Below are positions 46,476-59,021 of a stretch of 64,000 nt of DNA, piece after piece (position 1 is the stretch's first letter; each line of letters starts with the position of its first letter). Position numbers and translations under genes: made by a program. The stretch comes from Tubulanus polymorphus. Taxonomy: Eukaryota > Nemertea > Palaeonemertea > Tubulaniformes > Tubulanidae. The stretch spans positions 10,034,850 to 10,098,849 of the forward strand of contig NC_134029.1 of assembly GCF_964204645.1 (NCBI RefSeq), given 5' to 3'. Below the pieces are notes generated by a model, which had not been told where the DNA came from, ran no database searches, and was given only the letters and a program-made list of their open reading frames with translations.

Positions 46476-49455
46476 AGATAAGCCCTAGATCCAGGAAGAA
46501 AGACACTAAATATTTGGATGGATATATGAAAGCTGTGGGTACTGGAGTGTGTAATGGGTAGTGTAGTGTGATCTGTTCGCATTTTGGTGGCCAGCACACA
46601 GATCACATTGTTCATTGGGGTTTGATCCAGGACTCGCGAGATTTTCAACAACACGGAAGTAACGTGTAATAAATGATGACTTGAATTGCATGACTACCTA
46701 CCACCCCTCACTAAAAATTAGTAATAATAATTAATAACATTTTAGAAATGGCCAGAATTTTAACTTAGGTTCTATCTCAATTTTATTTTACAATTGCGAT
46801 TGGTATAATTTTTTTTTAAACGGCCGTTAAGGCTTCATGTTTCGTCTCCAATTCACTGCAAATAGTTACGCAACTACGCACATTTCAGTGTTTTTGGCAG
46901 CTGTACACTCAATCGGCACCGTTCGTGACTAGCTTCACTGCGGAATTATCATTAATTAACATCGCTATATCAAATCAACTTATATTGTGCCTTAAAACCC
47001 TAACAGCCGAAATAATTGAAATGCACACACGATTTCTATCATTGAAAATTGAGAGAGTGGCCATGTTTGTGTTCTGCTGCATCGCGTAAATCCCGCGCGG
47101 TGGCGCAACCGTGCCGAGTGGGGCCGATACGTCCAGTCGGTTTATGCCTGAAGGACAAAAATTAGTAACGCATTAGTTATACAATTTTTAGAATTAATAT
47201 TTTGTCCCTTTAGTTTAAATTTGCAGGCCATTCATGGCAACCGGACAACAATTGAAAATTTGGCACCAAAAATTATCCGATACATGAAGGTGTCCCGAGT
47301 TCAAATATGTTTGGTGCCAAGCTCTAACGTTTATTTCCCACTCGGGTGAATTGCTCAAGGACTATATCGACCGATATGATTTTCTGAAGGGAATGGCAGT
47401 AGGTCGATAACGGCTGTTACATCACGTCAGCTGTTTGTAGCGTATGTATGTAGTCTTATTCACTAATCCTAAAAAATGGAGGTCAGCAAACACATTCACC
47501 TATACCCAATAATCTAACAGAGAGAATTTTTCACCAAATCATTTCAAACCATCTAGATCATATTCCACCTTACATAGTCACGTTTTATTTCCGTCGCATC
47601 AACAATGTCAGGTTTATGACAGTGCTTTCACCAGTAGGCTCCTATGGAAATGATTTCTATTTAGGCTAATTCACTGCATTGCCAAGTGGACTTCATTTTA
47701 CATCATTCATCCATTCATCTTTAACCAGAGGGTCTCAATGATGGGTAGTTTATCATTAGCAGAGAATCGACCAATTGGTTGAGGGGTTTCGATATTCATT
47801 TGATTTTATGATTTTTTTGTGGCAAACAGAATTAAGGCGACATTTGTTTAGTGTATACCAGCGGGTCGATCATAGAGAGTTGTTTATAGAATCTGGACTC
47901 CTTACACCATATAGACATTTCCGTACATTTTTTTTACATTTTATTTGGGATCAATTTGGGATATTTGTGCCATATCTCAGACAGCGCGGTTTGAATGCAG
48001 AAAAGATGAAAATAGTGTCCCCTACAAGTCCCGAAAGAAAGTCTTATCATTGTAGTCGTTGACCCTTAAATCCCGTGCTCAAATGTGTTCCCGAGAACCT
48101 CGGGATGTGTTCTCCTCAAAATCTTACCTTTTAATCTATATTCAAATATATACGATATATAGGATACCCTTTTTTATCGACATCAGAATGAACAATGTAT
48201 TTTTCTACTGTATGATTAAATGCGATCATTTTCCTCTGGTACATTAGATGGTCGCAAAAAGAAATTATTCTTAAATGAAAATCAAATTCATGATTAATAT
48301 TGGTACATTTTCAATTCGGTTCGACCTGGTATGTGGAAAAAGTTACTTAAAGGGCTGATACAAACTATGTATGTTATGGGTGAAACCTTCGGGGCAATAT
48401 TGATCACACCTAGCCGATGTCTTTGGCCATAAACGAATCCATTTAATTTGTCAATTTTTCCATGCGGCCTGTACAGTGGTATACTGTCATTCTCATTCAA
48501 CTACATCATTTGATAATTTTTGTTATGGAATTCAACTTATATTAGGATTTCTACCTAGGGGGATAACAGGGACATATGGCAACTTAATAAACCTTTGTTC
48601 ATTCCATCATAAGACAGCGAGCTTTAAAACTTCGTTAAACCATCATAAGACAGCTTTTAAAATGTTTTATAGGGATACCCTCAGTAGTTGTACTAAATGA
48701 ATAATCATTTCGAAATGCGATAATAACGCTATAATCGTATGGTCACCAGAGGAAAAACTACTCCGTCGATTAATATGCACCGTATTTGACGATATGTATG
48801 GTAAAGTTACCTTGGATTCGAAGTATATGATTCGACTAATTCTAGATTATTACCAAACAATCTCGAAAACACGCGTTTCATTTAATCATTGTATTGGATT
48901 TCTATTCTACAGGGAGTCGTATTACCGCGATTGTGGCTGCGATAGAAATGTTCCCGATGGAAATGCGAACCTTGGTCAGCTTCTTATATTTTTCGTCTGG
49001 TGGGCTGGTCCTATGATGTTTATGGATCTACTGGCTTACTTCATTAAAGACTGGCACCACTTACAGTTTGGCTTTGGGTTTTATTCCATTCAATTTCAAT
49101 GATCAGCTTCTGGTAAGTGTAGAAACTATTCGTTTATGCATTGGTATATGAATAGTACAATATAGATGATTGAATATTGATGATCGATAACGTTTCTTTT
49201 TTTTAAGATGAATATATCGATAATTGAATTGACCGACGACCAGTCCAGCCCCAATATTGTCATGGAATCAGATTGATTACAAAATGAACGTCCAGGTTCG
49301 CAATTCTAATTGTTATTTCGAAACACAAATATTGATGTCGTGTGCACCGGCTCCTTAAATAACCAATACATTTTGACCGCTTTTCACGGCGTCAAAAAAA
49401 TTAAAGATTCAATCACTGTCTATTAAGAGGCATATGTTTTAAGTATCGAGCCCTA

Positions 49456-49505
49456 ATTAGGGTTTTCTGTTGCTCTTGCAGAAAACCCTACTGAAGTTCT
49501 TCGGA
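49456..49505. repeat. Dispersed hairpin repeat (AGGGTTTTCTG type), copy 2
   Basis: AGGGTTTTCTG and CAGAAAACCCT form an 11-base stem with a 9-base loop, followed by ACTGAAGTTCT. It matches the structure at 15386-15430. Confidence 0.5.
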
Positions 49506-49944
49506 TTCGATGGGTATCAATGCAATGGTCAACATTATTAGTCAAACATGATTGAATAAAGCCGGTGTGTATAATAAAGTTTGTAAGAATTCAGTCTACA
49601 ATGTCGAAGCTTAGAGTAATCCTCTGAATCATGTGAAAAACGACCGAGAATTAACTGATTAACAAAGAATTCATAAACTTATTCAAATCAACGTTGTAAA
49701 TCAGTACGTTAATTTGATAACAACAAATTTCCAATTCATTTCGTTTTGCGTTGTGTCCCCAATAAAATCTAAGCGCTTGAAAAATGCTTAGATTCCACCG
49801 ATTAGATGACAAAATTAGAAACCGCCGTTTAGGGCTTGAATCTATACATACATTGGCCTATCGATTTCGATTTCGAGTTAAATTCTATCGAGTAAAGTGC
49901 CTGCTTGAACCCTGTGATTTTGAAGGTAATATGAGGATCATTGT

Positions 49945-49990
49945 AGTTGTCCCAGTGATCATATCAGGTTCGAATCCTGACAATAAACAA
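49945..49990 (+). repeat. tRNA T-arm-like sequence
   Basis: TCAGGTTCGAATCCTGA has a perfect B box and a 5-bp T-stem. No A box or acceptor stem was found upstream, so this is a fragment or chance. Confidence 0.25.
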
Positions 49991-50537
49991 TCTGTTTTCA
50001 TTTCAACAATTCCCTTTTGTGCAAGAGCACAATAAGTCAAGAAGTTTAAGGCAAAAATACATAATAGCCGCCTTGAAGTTATATTAAATCTTTCGTTCGC
50101 CTGGCCAACGGTCGAAACAAGCACGCCTTTCAGGTAGATTTCTACCACTCAACCCGGTTGGCAAACGTTTGATTTTAGAAAAATCTGAAAACGTCCCCTC
50201 TGCCTGAGGGATATTTTTCCAGATTTTTCCACACGGCATTGTCTATCATGGCAGGTTGTGTACAGAACCAGTGCCATGGCTTTTGGCCAACGGCAAATTA
50301 GAGGAGACAGAAAATATTGTCAAGCAGGCCGCCGGAATAAAAAAGTCGAACTGCCTGAACATCCATTCCATCAATCCTTGGTAATGAATGAAAATGAGAA
50401 CGAATCAAAGTGCGGAGTGAAGGTAGAGTATTTCTCTTTCACTGGGTCCTTTGATGACCTGCTAAAGATGTCTTGTGCCCACGGAGACCATAGGTAACAT
50501 AACTCCAGACAGGAAACGAATATGTAATTTAGTTTTA

Positions 50538-50760
50538 TTGCCCGTGAATTAAGTAGGATCATTTAAAAATGTATGAATATTATATAATGCTATACTGAAG
50601 AGCTGAACCCGTGGATGTCACAGTTAACAGATAGAAAACGAAATGTAGAGAAGTTAAATTGCCCGCAGATTAAGTAAGATTATTTTTAATGTATACATAT
50701 ATTCGAATATGCGGTACTGAATTGCCCGTGAATTTAATAGGACCATTTGATAATGTATCA
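50538..50760 (+). repeat. Three-copy degenerate repeat in intron 5 of pseudogene B
   Basis: The motif TTGCCCGTGAATTAAGTAGG, followed by ATCATTTAAAAATGTAT, occurs at about 50538, 50658 and 50721 with substitutions. Copy spacing is unequal (about 120 and 63). Confidence 0.6.
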
Positions 50761-51961
50761 AAATTACCCAGCTACAGCAGTGGAGGCTGCAGGTAACAGA
50801 ATCTAAGATAGTTAACCAAATCTGTTTATTAATCAGTTAAAATATTATTCCCACGCGGAAGTCTAACTAACCTCTACTAAAAGTAAGGCGTCGTATAATC
50901 GCTCATAGACGCAACAATACGCATACGTTTGCAGTCTTGTATTGATAAGTACCATTGACGAATTCATTTTCTTGAATAGCATGAACTTTTTCGAAATCAG
51001 ATATAAGGTCAACAAGATGAGTCATATTCTATGCGCCATTGATTTTCTTGAGAAAAAATATTAATGAAGATTCGAAAGTTACTACTTACGTTTTCTAGTA
51101 ACTGATGTAACGCAATGGAGATTTTATCTTTCCTTCCATCAAGTTCTTCATTTCTTAACAGCCAAAAGATTGCGATGACAAAGCGGTGTGTGTTGTAAAT
51201 CCGCTACTAAGAAAATTATAATAATTATTTTACCCTTATTTCGCATCCATTACTCCAGAAAATATTTCTCATCATTTTGTCTTTGTGGTCAGCATTTAGA
51301 TGCCTAAGATGTTTTAACGATCATCTACTAGTTCATGATTGTATTATTCGGCGACATTGAATAAATACATTTTAGGTTCATGAACAACATTATCTACTAC
51401 GACATCACGTTCATGTCGCCTAGTTTGACGGACAGCAAATACTTGAACGTTTTCCTCAGCGCTCTCGCCGAATTGCCTGCTTGCGCCACGTGCATATTAA
51501 CACTAGAAAGTTTTGTTTTTGGATTTTCTATAACCGCAGAACCTGCAATGATCAATGACTGGGTCTTATATAACGTCGGATGCTAGAAAATTTCTTTCAA
51601 CGCTGCAAATCTACTTCTTATGATTAAAATCGGACGGGAGAAAATATAGATAATTGATCATTGAAACTATTGACATCCCTATTCTAATAAATACTACCAA
51701 TAGATACGATTAGACTAAACAAAGGTAGCCATTCTATTCAACCTTGTCGTAATTTGTATATTTTTCTCGCAACAAGACCATTACTATTCTGTGGATTATT
51801 TTACTCACAAACTTATTCGGAACTTATATGATTGAAAGTGCTTATGACGAGTCAGTGGAAGGTATGATACGCGGTGTCGCGATTTTACTTTTCACGGTGG
51901 AAAATCTAAATGTTAGACGCAAGAAAAAGACAATTTAAGCTGCCAAAATTATTGTTTCCAG

Positions 51962-52115
51962 AAAAGAGTGGGAAAATGCTATGGCTGCAATTATAGAGGA
52001 TTTGAAAACAAGGAAATTGAACCTGGCATCATATTGCCACTGGCTCTCAGCGTTTGATGCGTTGGAGACATGTAGAGCAGTGGAAGCGCAGCACCTCGCT
52101 CAGTACTTAAAATAA
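51962..52115 (+). other. Unidentified coding-like terminal exon inside pseudogene B
   Basis: After a good acceptor (ATTATTGTTTCCAG), an open frame of 50 residues runs to TAA. Composition is protein-like (charged and aromatic residues mixed; parts read KEWENAMAAIIEDLKTRK and LETCRAVEAQHLAQYLK) and it is not part of the SLC22 gene. I do not recognise the family. It may be the last exon of a nested or retroposed gene, or chance. No partner exon was found. Confidence 0.35.
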
Positions 52116-52795
52116 CAAACTCTGAGCGCACTTTAGAAAAAGTTGCAATTAGCCGAGTTCTTTTCAATCAGTCCATAACGCAGAAAGTTAGTTTTGTTCG
52201 CCACATTCCATCTATTTCGTTTCGTTATTATTTTCATGACGTATATATAACCGCATTAAAACCGTTATAGGATCATGGGTCAATTTTTCCACTTGTCATG
52301 AATAATACTTAAAATCAATTCAGTAGTTTGAAATCACGAAAGGAGTTATCTATATGTTTCAGATTCAGGATAAGAAAGCCGTTGTGTTTCTTTCACAGTT
52401 TAGCAAGGGGTACTTTATTCATACTCGTGTTCGTGCCCCATGAGAACGGTAAGGAATCGATTGTAGTTGTCAGCTTTCTTAGCCTTGTAGGTTCTACGAG
52501 AAAGGAAAAGAAAGTATGGCCTGGTACGTTAGAAATCAATCACGAATAAGAATGTCAAAACTCGTGCGCACGTTCGAACGAATTTCTGAAATAAATTGCA
52601 ACATTAGATATTTTGCTCCGAAATGGGCTAGGTTTTATCTGGGAAAATCAAAATGTCGCAAACGTGAATTACTTGAGTCTGATACTTAAACAGATATAGC
52701 ATGTTCAGTTAATGCAAGTCTGGCATGCAAAACTTACTGATTCTACTGTGGCCGTTACGTATTTAACAATCAAAAACAGTTTCCAAATGAAAATA

Positions 52796-52823
52796 AAATG
52801 TTGTTGGCCGCATTGCTCTTCCG
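52796..52823 (+). repeat. 28-bp direct repeat, left copy
   Basis: It starts AAATGTTGTTGGCCGCATTG and ends CTCTTCCG. It is identical to 54271-54298. The inverted exon 9 of pseudogene B begins at its right edge. Confidence 0.9.
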
Positions 52824-52938
52824 TAGATTAGTAGGGTATACTTCCATTGTAAACTGGAGGAGTGCGTTGAAAGAACCAGTGATAGCAAATTTAGTAATGA
52901 AAGTCAAAGTGATAGCCACGTGAGGCTTGTACCATCAG
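52822..52938 (-). pseudogene. Inverted exon 9 of SLC22 pseudogene B
   Basis: On the minus strand, acceptor CATTTCAG is followed by sequence matching gene A exon 9 (43092-43212) along its length, including CTTTCAACGCACT and GAAGTATACCCTAC. A four-base loss near GTGGCTATCAC shifts the frame, and the donor is replaced by the 28-bp repeat. All other exons of this pseudogene are on the plus strand, so this piece was inverted after duplication. Confidence 0.9.
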
Positions 52939-53171
52939 CTGAAATGAAAAAAGGTTGCCTTACTCATTTCAAAGGCACTTAGAGAAATTTTGCGTTATAT
53001 CTGAAATTGAATGTAAATTTCGTCATGTTTGCAATTACAATTTACAATTACGATTCCAATTAGTTAATTTACTCCACAATTATACAATTGCACAGAGCAC
53101 AAAATTAATTTACAATATACATTGCAACATTTAACATTAGAAATGAATTAAACAGTTGCGTATATCCAATG

Positions 53172-53426
53172 CTAGTTTTTTAAGGGTTTGGCATTTTGAG
53201 TTGAACAATTTGTACAACTTAACGCTATTGGGGAATCTCCAATAGCGCTCCGGGATGTATCTTTAGCTCTGTATCCCTGGAAGTGCGGGCAGACGAGTAA
53301 AAAGTGATATTCGTCCTCCATCGCCTCTCAATCCCACTTTTGGCACAGCCTATTGACACGTCGGGCAATTCCACGCCACCACCCAACTTCCACCGGTAGC
53401 CTGTGAGCTAAGCATCTAAATCTACA
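53172..53426 (-). mobile_element. Non-LTR retrotransposon relic, C-terminal RT region
   Basis: An 85-codon frame with one internal TGA encodes CLAHRLPVEVGWWRGIARR, then CQKWD, then MEDEYHFLLVCPHFQGYR. The E-x-GRW...R-x-C...C...EDE-x-HFL-x-x-CP-x-F order is the typical C-terminal part found after reverse transcriptase in many invertebrate LINEs. The upstream RT core is absent, so this is a 5'-truncated, dead copy. Confidence 0.75.
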
Positions 53427-53471
53427 TTAAGTTAACCTGTCCCTAGGAGGTAATTGAGTTAAATACTTTTC

Positions 53472-54264
53472 CAGTTTAAAAAGTCGACTTTTCGAGTTAT
53501 AAAGTTGGCTTTTCGACTTTAAAAAGTCGACTTTTTGGGACTCGTACAAAACCGTCGCTATATAGCGATTTATCGACACAATTAAGTCGATACATCGCGT
53601 TAATGTCGTGGTATCGCGAAAACTTATCACGGTAAATCGTGATACGGATCATGACTTAAACTTTTGTCGATAAACTTTATCTCGACATTACCGTACCTTC
53701 GACATTATTACCACGAGTTAACCTAAAAATGTATGTCAATTTATTGAGACAATATCGCAAAAAGTCGACATAAATATCACGACATTGTTAAATTGATAAA
53801 GTATACTTATTTATATCGATATATTGAGATAGCTGACCTAATTCTTGTTCATAGAATACTTGAACAGTTTCACTAAATCTAGCCCTCAAACACTGAGAGA
53901 TACCTCATCGAATTACAAGATACAGGGGGTCTAAGGGCATTAAGGGTGTTCTCCCTTATTCCTACATCCAATTTCAAACTAGTGTAATTCTTCAGCCCTT
54001 CATCTCAAATACAAATGGTTACATATTCAATTTAATTTTTCAGATGGTTGGCACATCACAGGGCTTTAGGGGCCATATACTCCTTGAGATTTCTGCCTGT
54101 ACCCCCCCCCCCCCCGTTTTACTATGGGCCTTAAGTGCTCGTCCCTTAATTGAAATTAGGTCAGCTATGTCAATATATTGGGTCGAACAACTATCACTGC
54201 CGGCGGGCGTACGGACGAGCGAAAATATGACTTTTTAAAGTCAAAAAGTCGACTTTTTAAACTG
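53472..54264. mobile_element. 793-bp non-autonomous element with AAAAAGTCGAC ends
   Basis: The left end CAGTTTAAAAAGTCGACTTT is inverted at the right as AAAAAGTCGACTTTTTAAACTG (ending 54264). Subterminal copies of the palindrome AAAAAGTCGACTTTTT occur at both ends. The interior is rich in TCGACA/TCGATA words and holds a C14 run (54102-54115). No target duplication or transposase was found, so the superfamily is open. Confidence 0.65.
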
Positions 54265-54270
54265 AAAATT

Positions 54271-54298
54271 AAATGTTGTTGGCCGCATTGCTCTTCCG
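54271..54298 (+). repeat. 28-bp direct repeat, right copy
   Basis: Identical to 52796-52823. The two copies bracket inverted exon 9, the LINE relic and the 793-bp element. Confidence 0.9.
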
Positions 54299-56136
54299 GT
54301 ACTAATCACAGGAACACAAATTCATTAAAAAAACATCTTCAAGCATAACGATTCTATCGAGTGTTCATATTACGCTAGCAAGGCGACGTAATATTATTTT
54401 CGATAATTGATTTTGGAAATATGTTTTTTCTTATATTGATGATTATGATTACATGTACATGTCGTTTAGGAACACTAGTTTGGGACGATTTTCGGGCATG
54501 GTTGCACCATTCACAATTCCATTGGTAACTTAAATTCATATTACCTTCGATGATTTTAGTGCTTGAGGAATCTAACTATGATCGAACCGATGAAGTTATT
54601 TTGTGAAAAAAGAACACATGCATATATTGAGTTAATTGAAATTTGGTATCTGTTTTCAGGTTAAGATGATGCCATGGGTGCCTGTTCTTACTACTACAGA
54701 CCGTAGAAGAAACGGAAAAATGGGACGTGCATACTGCCAGGGGTCTGGCAAACTCATGCTACCATTGCACTGAAGGTCTATCGGAAATTGAGAACACGAC
54801 ATGTTCCGATGACCAAACGGACGTGTGTAGCCAATTTCCATGGCTATAAAATCTTAATCACTGATAGGGTTCTATTTCATGGTGATATGGGTGTTGCGTA
54901 ATTACTTAAGTATATACAGTAGGCCTTTAAACGGAGTCCTTGACACGGTATAAATATAATCATGTCGATTTGAATGCACACAGTTTTCATGAAAACGAAA
55001 AAAAGTTATGTGCTACGAACGATACAATGCTGAACAACCATCGGCGGGACCAGTTCATATCACACTCACCATTCAAAATGCCTAAGTAAGCTCATAGTCA
55101 TTTGGCACATGCTCATGGTCATGTGGCCTGGTCCATCTACCACTTTCTATCATAAGGTCGTGGCTTCCACAGCGGAATTTACTGAAAGCAGTTATTAAAC
55201 GAGGGTCATTGATAGCAAGGTATCTCTCGTAGGTAATTGATGATTTTAATTGCATATAAATATAACATTTGCTGCTGGTTTCAATAGAGTGAGATAAATT
55301 GGTCTCTGAGTCTTTGCTCGACAAGTTTTATAAGAAAGGTGGCATTTATAGTGGCATATATAGTCAGAGTAGGGGCTAAAATATCGGCTGCTGTAATCAG
55401 AATTTCGAGTAAGATATTGTCTAATGCGGGGGATTTGCAACATTTAAAACACTTCATGGCCTTGAGAACCTCACCATTAGTAATTGGTATATCCAGTTCA
55501 TGCGAACTAGCTATCGAATATTCATTGCATTCATGTGTAGGCCTATGAACTCAAGTTTCGTAGACATCGAGATGAATACATTTAATGGTAACGCCCCCTA
55601 GTGTATGTGATATTTTCTTATAATCTAAACATCGTAGGTTACATACAGGGTATGAACAATCTAGATACCAACTTATAAGTAAAGTATATTCAAGGCAATT
55701 TACTGTAGTGCCCCTGGTGGAAAGAATATGAACTTTGTTATACAGCTACGTACCTGTAGAAGGAGAATCGTGTACTAATTTGAAATTTGTATTGGACACT
55801 TCATGGCACTTAAGTATATATCAACTTTTAAAAAGATATCTTCAAGTTTAACAAGAACAGACGTTTTACTATTTCGCCTCGAATCAGCCGGAATTGATTT
55901 CGATTTAACTTAACTTAAGGTACCAAGTTGTGGAAATGGCTGAATGTGTGTAGTTCATATTAACTAATTTATAGTTTTAAAAGATACATGGATTGTATAT
56001 CTAAGGTGTTGCCACCAAGAAAAATATTCTATTTGTTTAGAGATAAGCTGCTGTATCGTGCAAACTGTCCTCTGAGTTGTCTACATAAAATACCAGAAAA
56101 TTTTCATAAAATGATCTTGAAATTTTTCCGTTTCTA

Positions 56137-56178
56137 CACGGTGCCAAGACGCATGCCCTACCAACTGCGCTATTGGGA
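56137..56178 (-). repeat. tRNA 5'-half-like sequence
   Basis: On the minus strand TAGCGCAGTTGGTAGGGC is an excellent tRNA D-arm/A-box region, with an anticodon-stem-like stretch after it. No B box follows within range, so it is a truncated tRNA or SINE head. Confidence 0.4.
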
Positions 56179-57087
56179 CTTGCAAATTAAATGAATTCAA
56201 TATCAATCAACCAAACCTAAAGATAACAATATTCAGAACTGGGAACTCTCATTCGACCGTTCTACCATCACGGCGACAACTATCAGAACGACCTTGACAC
56301 CGATAAAAACTGGAACGCGCAATATAACCTGATCGTTTGTGGAACAGTCTTTATTGTTCTACAGAAATTGCCTTGACACTGTTTCCTCGCAATTGTATGG
56401 TCACGAAAGAACCCGTCCAAAGGACGGGTTTTATGATTGAATTTGAGTTGATCATTCTGCTTCAAGAGTATTTTTCTATCGTAAATTATGGATTGTCCTT
56501 CCTATTCGTTTGATTATCAGATTAAATTTGATGTCCCTTACAAGTGGTATTCGAAAAACGCCTGATGAATCACGCCGAATCGGAAAACGTATTTCGCCTA
56601 ATTCCTAGAAAATTGATAATCCAGTCAATGTAGTATTCAGCGACTCTCACAATTCAATTAAATTTCATCCAATTTCATTCATTAGCTGAACAACGAATGA
56701 GAGACTTTAACAAAACTTGGTTTTTAGCGTTGCTGAAGACTTTTTAGACTTATCCTCAACCATGATCCGTACCTCAAATCCTTTGAAATTGCAAAACCTA
56801 CGCGAACAATATGTTTCACGAGTTTTTTTAGAACTTAAGCCGATTTACTGAATTTTCTAGTAAGGCGTTTTCTGTTTCGGAATTTTTCATTTGGCGTTTT
56901 TTTCATGCCGCCTTACCTCGCCACATCAGAGAAGTTTGATTGTTTAATCAGAATTCGAAGTACAGATAGCTAGATGGGCGGTCAAATTTCAAGGATTTTC
57001 TCAAATCGAAGTACGTATATAATTGGAAATTTTGTCACGTTATTGTTTCAACTAACATAATAACCTTAGGAGCTGATGCGCTATCAG

Positions 57088-57196
57088 CGTGCAACGAGAA
57101 AACTACAAAAAGATATTCGAGGCATCTGAAAAACTGATGCAACATGTGGCAAACGAATGCGCCGAGATCCTTTCGTTCGTTCATTGGGCATTTTAA
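57088..57196 (+). other. Coding-like 35-codon fragment, unidentified
   Basis: After CTATCAG, a frame beginning VQRENYKKIFEASEKL and ending in TAA shows an amphipathic, helix-like pattern. There is no ATG, no partner exon and no family that I recognise. An 80-codon frame covers the opposite strand. Confidence 0.2.
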
Positions 57197-58909
57197 GACA
57201 TTCTGAAAGATCTTTGGGGTATTAGGCCTAGATTTCGTATTACGTCCATTCACAAAAAAATGAATAATACAATGCAATTAGAGTTGTCAGTTATAAGGGA
57301 AAACACCAGAAGTTGATTTTTTCGAATATTCAATTAAAATCACCGAAACTGGTCATACTTTAAAAACTACCCTTCGGAAATTCTCGGTTCAAGCGATCGA
57401 TCAAACTGAATATATACATCTTACCGAAGAACAACATAATGCTGGATCCCTTTAGTTCACTAGTCCAGAATTATATCTGGAAAATATATCTAATTTCAGA
57501 CCAGTGTCATAGAATGAAATGCCTCCCATTATTCCCCCTTAAATAGGGTGTATTCCTTAAATCGATATCAGGATTAAGGTTTAGGGTTAGAGTCAGCACC
57601 CAATGACTCATCACTAAATCCGTCTATATATTGTTGCTCCCCATCTCCGTGGGGAGCATCTGATTCTATGCGTCGGTTTTATTGTATAAGATTGTATAAA
57701 AACGACAATTTAGTCCTTGTCCCACGAGTATGAACGGCATAAATAGGGCAATAAAGATAATTGAACAGTTTTCAGGAGATTGCTCATCCAAGAACAATGC
57801 TCATTTTCAATCGAAACAAAATATTTATGCAGTAGCTGTTTATATGTAGGTCTGTAAACAAAAACAATAATAGCACTGACCTCGATTGTCATTTTGATAC
57901 CAGCCCATGATAATTTCAGCAAGATTCAACAGCGAGTTTTAAAACCACTTTTTCTGTAAAAACAATTATCACACAGCTAAGTATTCTTTGATGAAAATAA
58001 GGTGAACATCAACCATGATAGAGATTTTATCATTGAGAAATTGACGATACGGCATCTCGAAGAAACGGCCGCCAGCTCGTGTCTATAATGACCCTGATAT
58101 GGATCAATTGAGCCATTAATTACTACGCAAAGCCTATGACGCAATTCACACGATTGGTTTTCTTTCAGCTGTAGTATGACGCTTAAAATAACAGGCAATC
58201 ATTTTGGAACATTTTATTTTGCCCGCTGTTTTGATTCGTTCACTTCGATACAATTCTACCAACGTTTAAGAGTCGGATGTGGATTTATATGATTCCCTTG
58301 TCCTACGGGAGGGCAGGAATTGGTTCCCAAAAAGCCTCTTCATAGTATATAGATCGTTTGACTCGATGGATAATGCAGTTAAACTCATTGGATGCACGCA
58401 GTTAACTACAACGATAAGGAATTATGGGAAATATAGAAAGCAATTCCCTGAAAAGATAATCGATGATTCGATCCGCTATCCTTTTGATAGTCTTCATGCA
58501 TAGCAATTGAGTCAATGTGACAGCTTGCCAATCGGTTCTGAGCAGACACTGATATCAAACCGTCCTAGCTATCATAAAAAGGAGTATTTCGATAGACACG
58601 ACGAGATACTAGCAAATCACTAAGAGGTGCAAAATTTACGATTTCTAACACCAGATGGATTCATGAAAATGCATGCGCAGTATCGTTAGATAACTACAAT
58701 GCCTGAATATTAATGGACAATTTCTATATGGAATAGCGGTATGTTCATTATCATTCTTAAGATATGAAAACGATCATGATTTGAATCCTAAGAAAGGTAA
58801 CAAGGTTTTCTGCAAAGAAGCAAAATATCGTAAAAATATCACGTATGCAGTGGGTCCGCAGTGCACGAATCAACCGGGTACGCAGTGCATGGTGCAACAC
58901 ATTCGGTGG

Positions 58910-59021
<112 letters not shown>

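Larger units (their letters stand above)
46060..54849 (+). pseudogene. SLC22-type transporter B, pseudogene
   Basis: Remnants of ten of the eleven exons of gene A occur in this span. Exon 1 (46060-46170) has a 16-base deletion, giving an early stop. Exon 2 was not found. Exon 3 (48320 to about 48517) has lost its acceptor and is frameshifted with stops. Exon 4 (48913-49112) carries compensating indels with a shifted middle. Exon 5 (50255-50422) lacks one base near codon 30. Exon 6 (51162-51287) contains a TAA and has a weak donor (GTCAGC). Exon 7 (51376-51510) lost its donor. Exon 8 (52363-52448) keeps its frame. Exon 9 is inverted (52822-52938). Exon 10 (54470-54524) has an 18-base deletion. 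Exon 11 (54660-54849) has lost TM12 and the LPET motif. It cannot make a transporter. An upstream ATG at 46038 restores a frame through exon 1 only. Confidence 0.92.

Noticed and set aside
48550-48580. TAGGGGGATAACAGGG as a homing endonuclease (I-SceI-like) site
   Set aside because: It has extra bases relative to the known site and there is no intron or endonuclease gene nearby; chance similarity.
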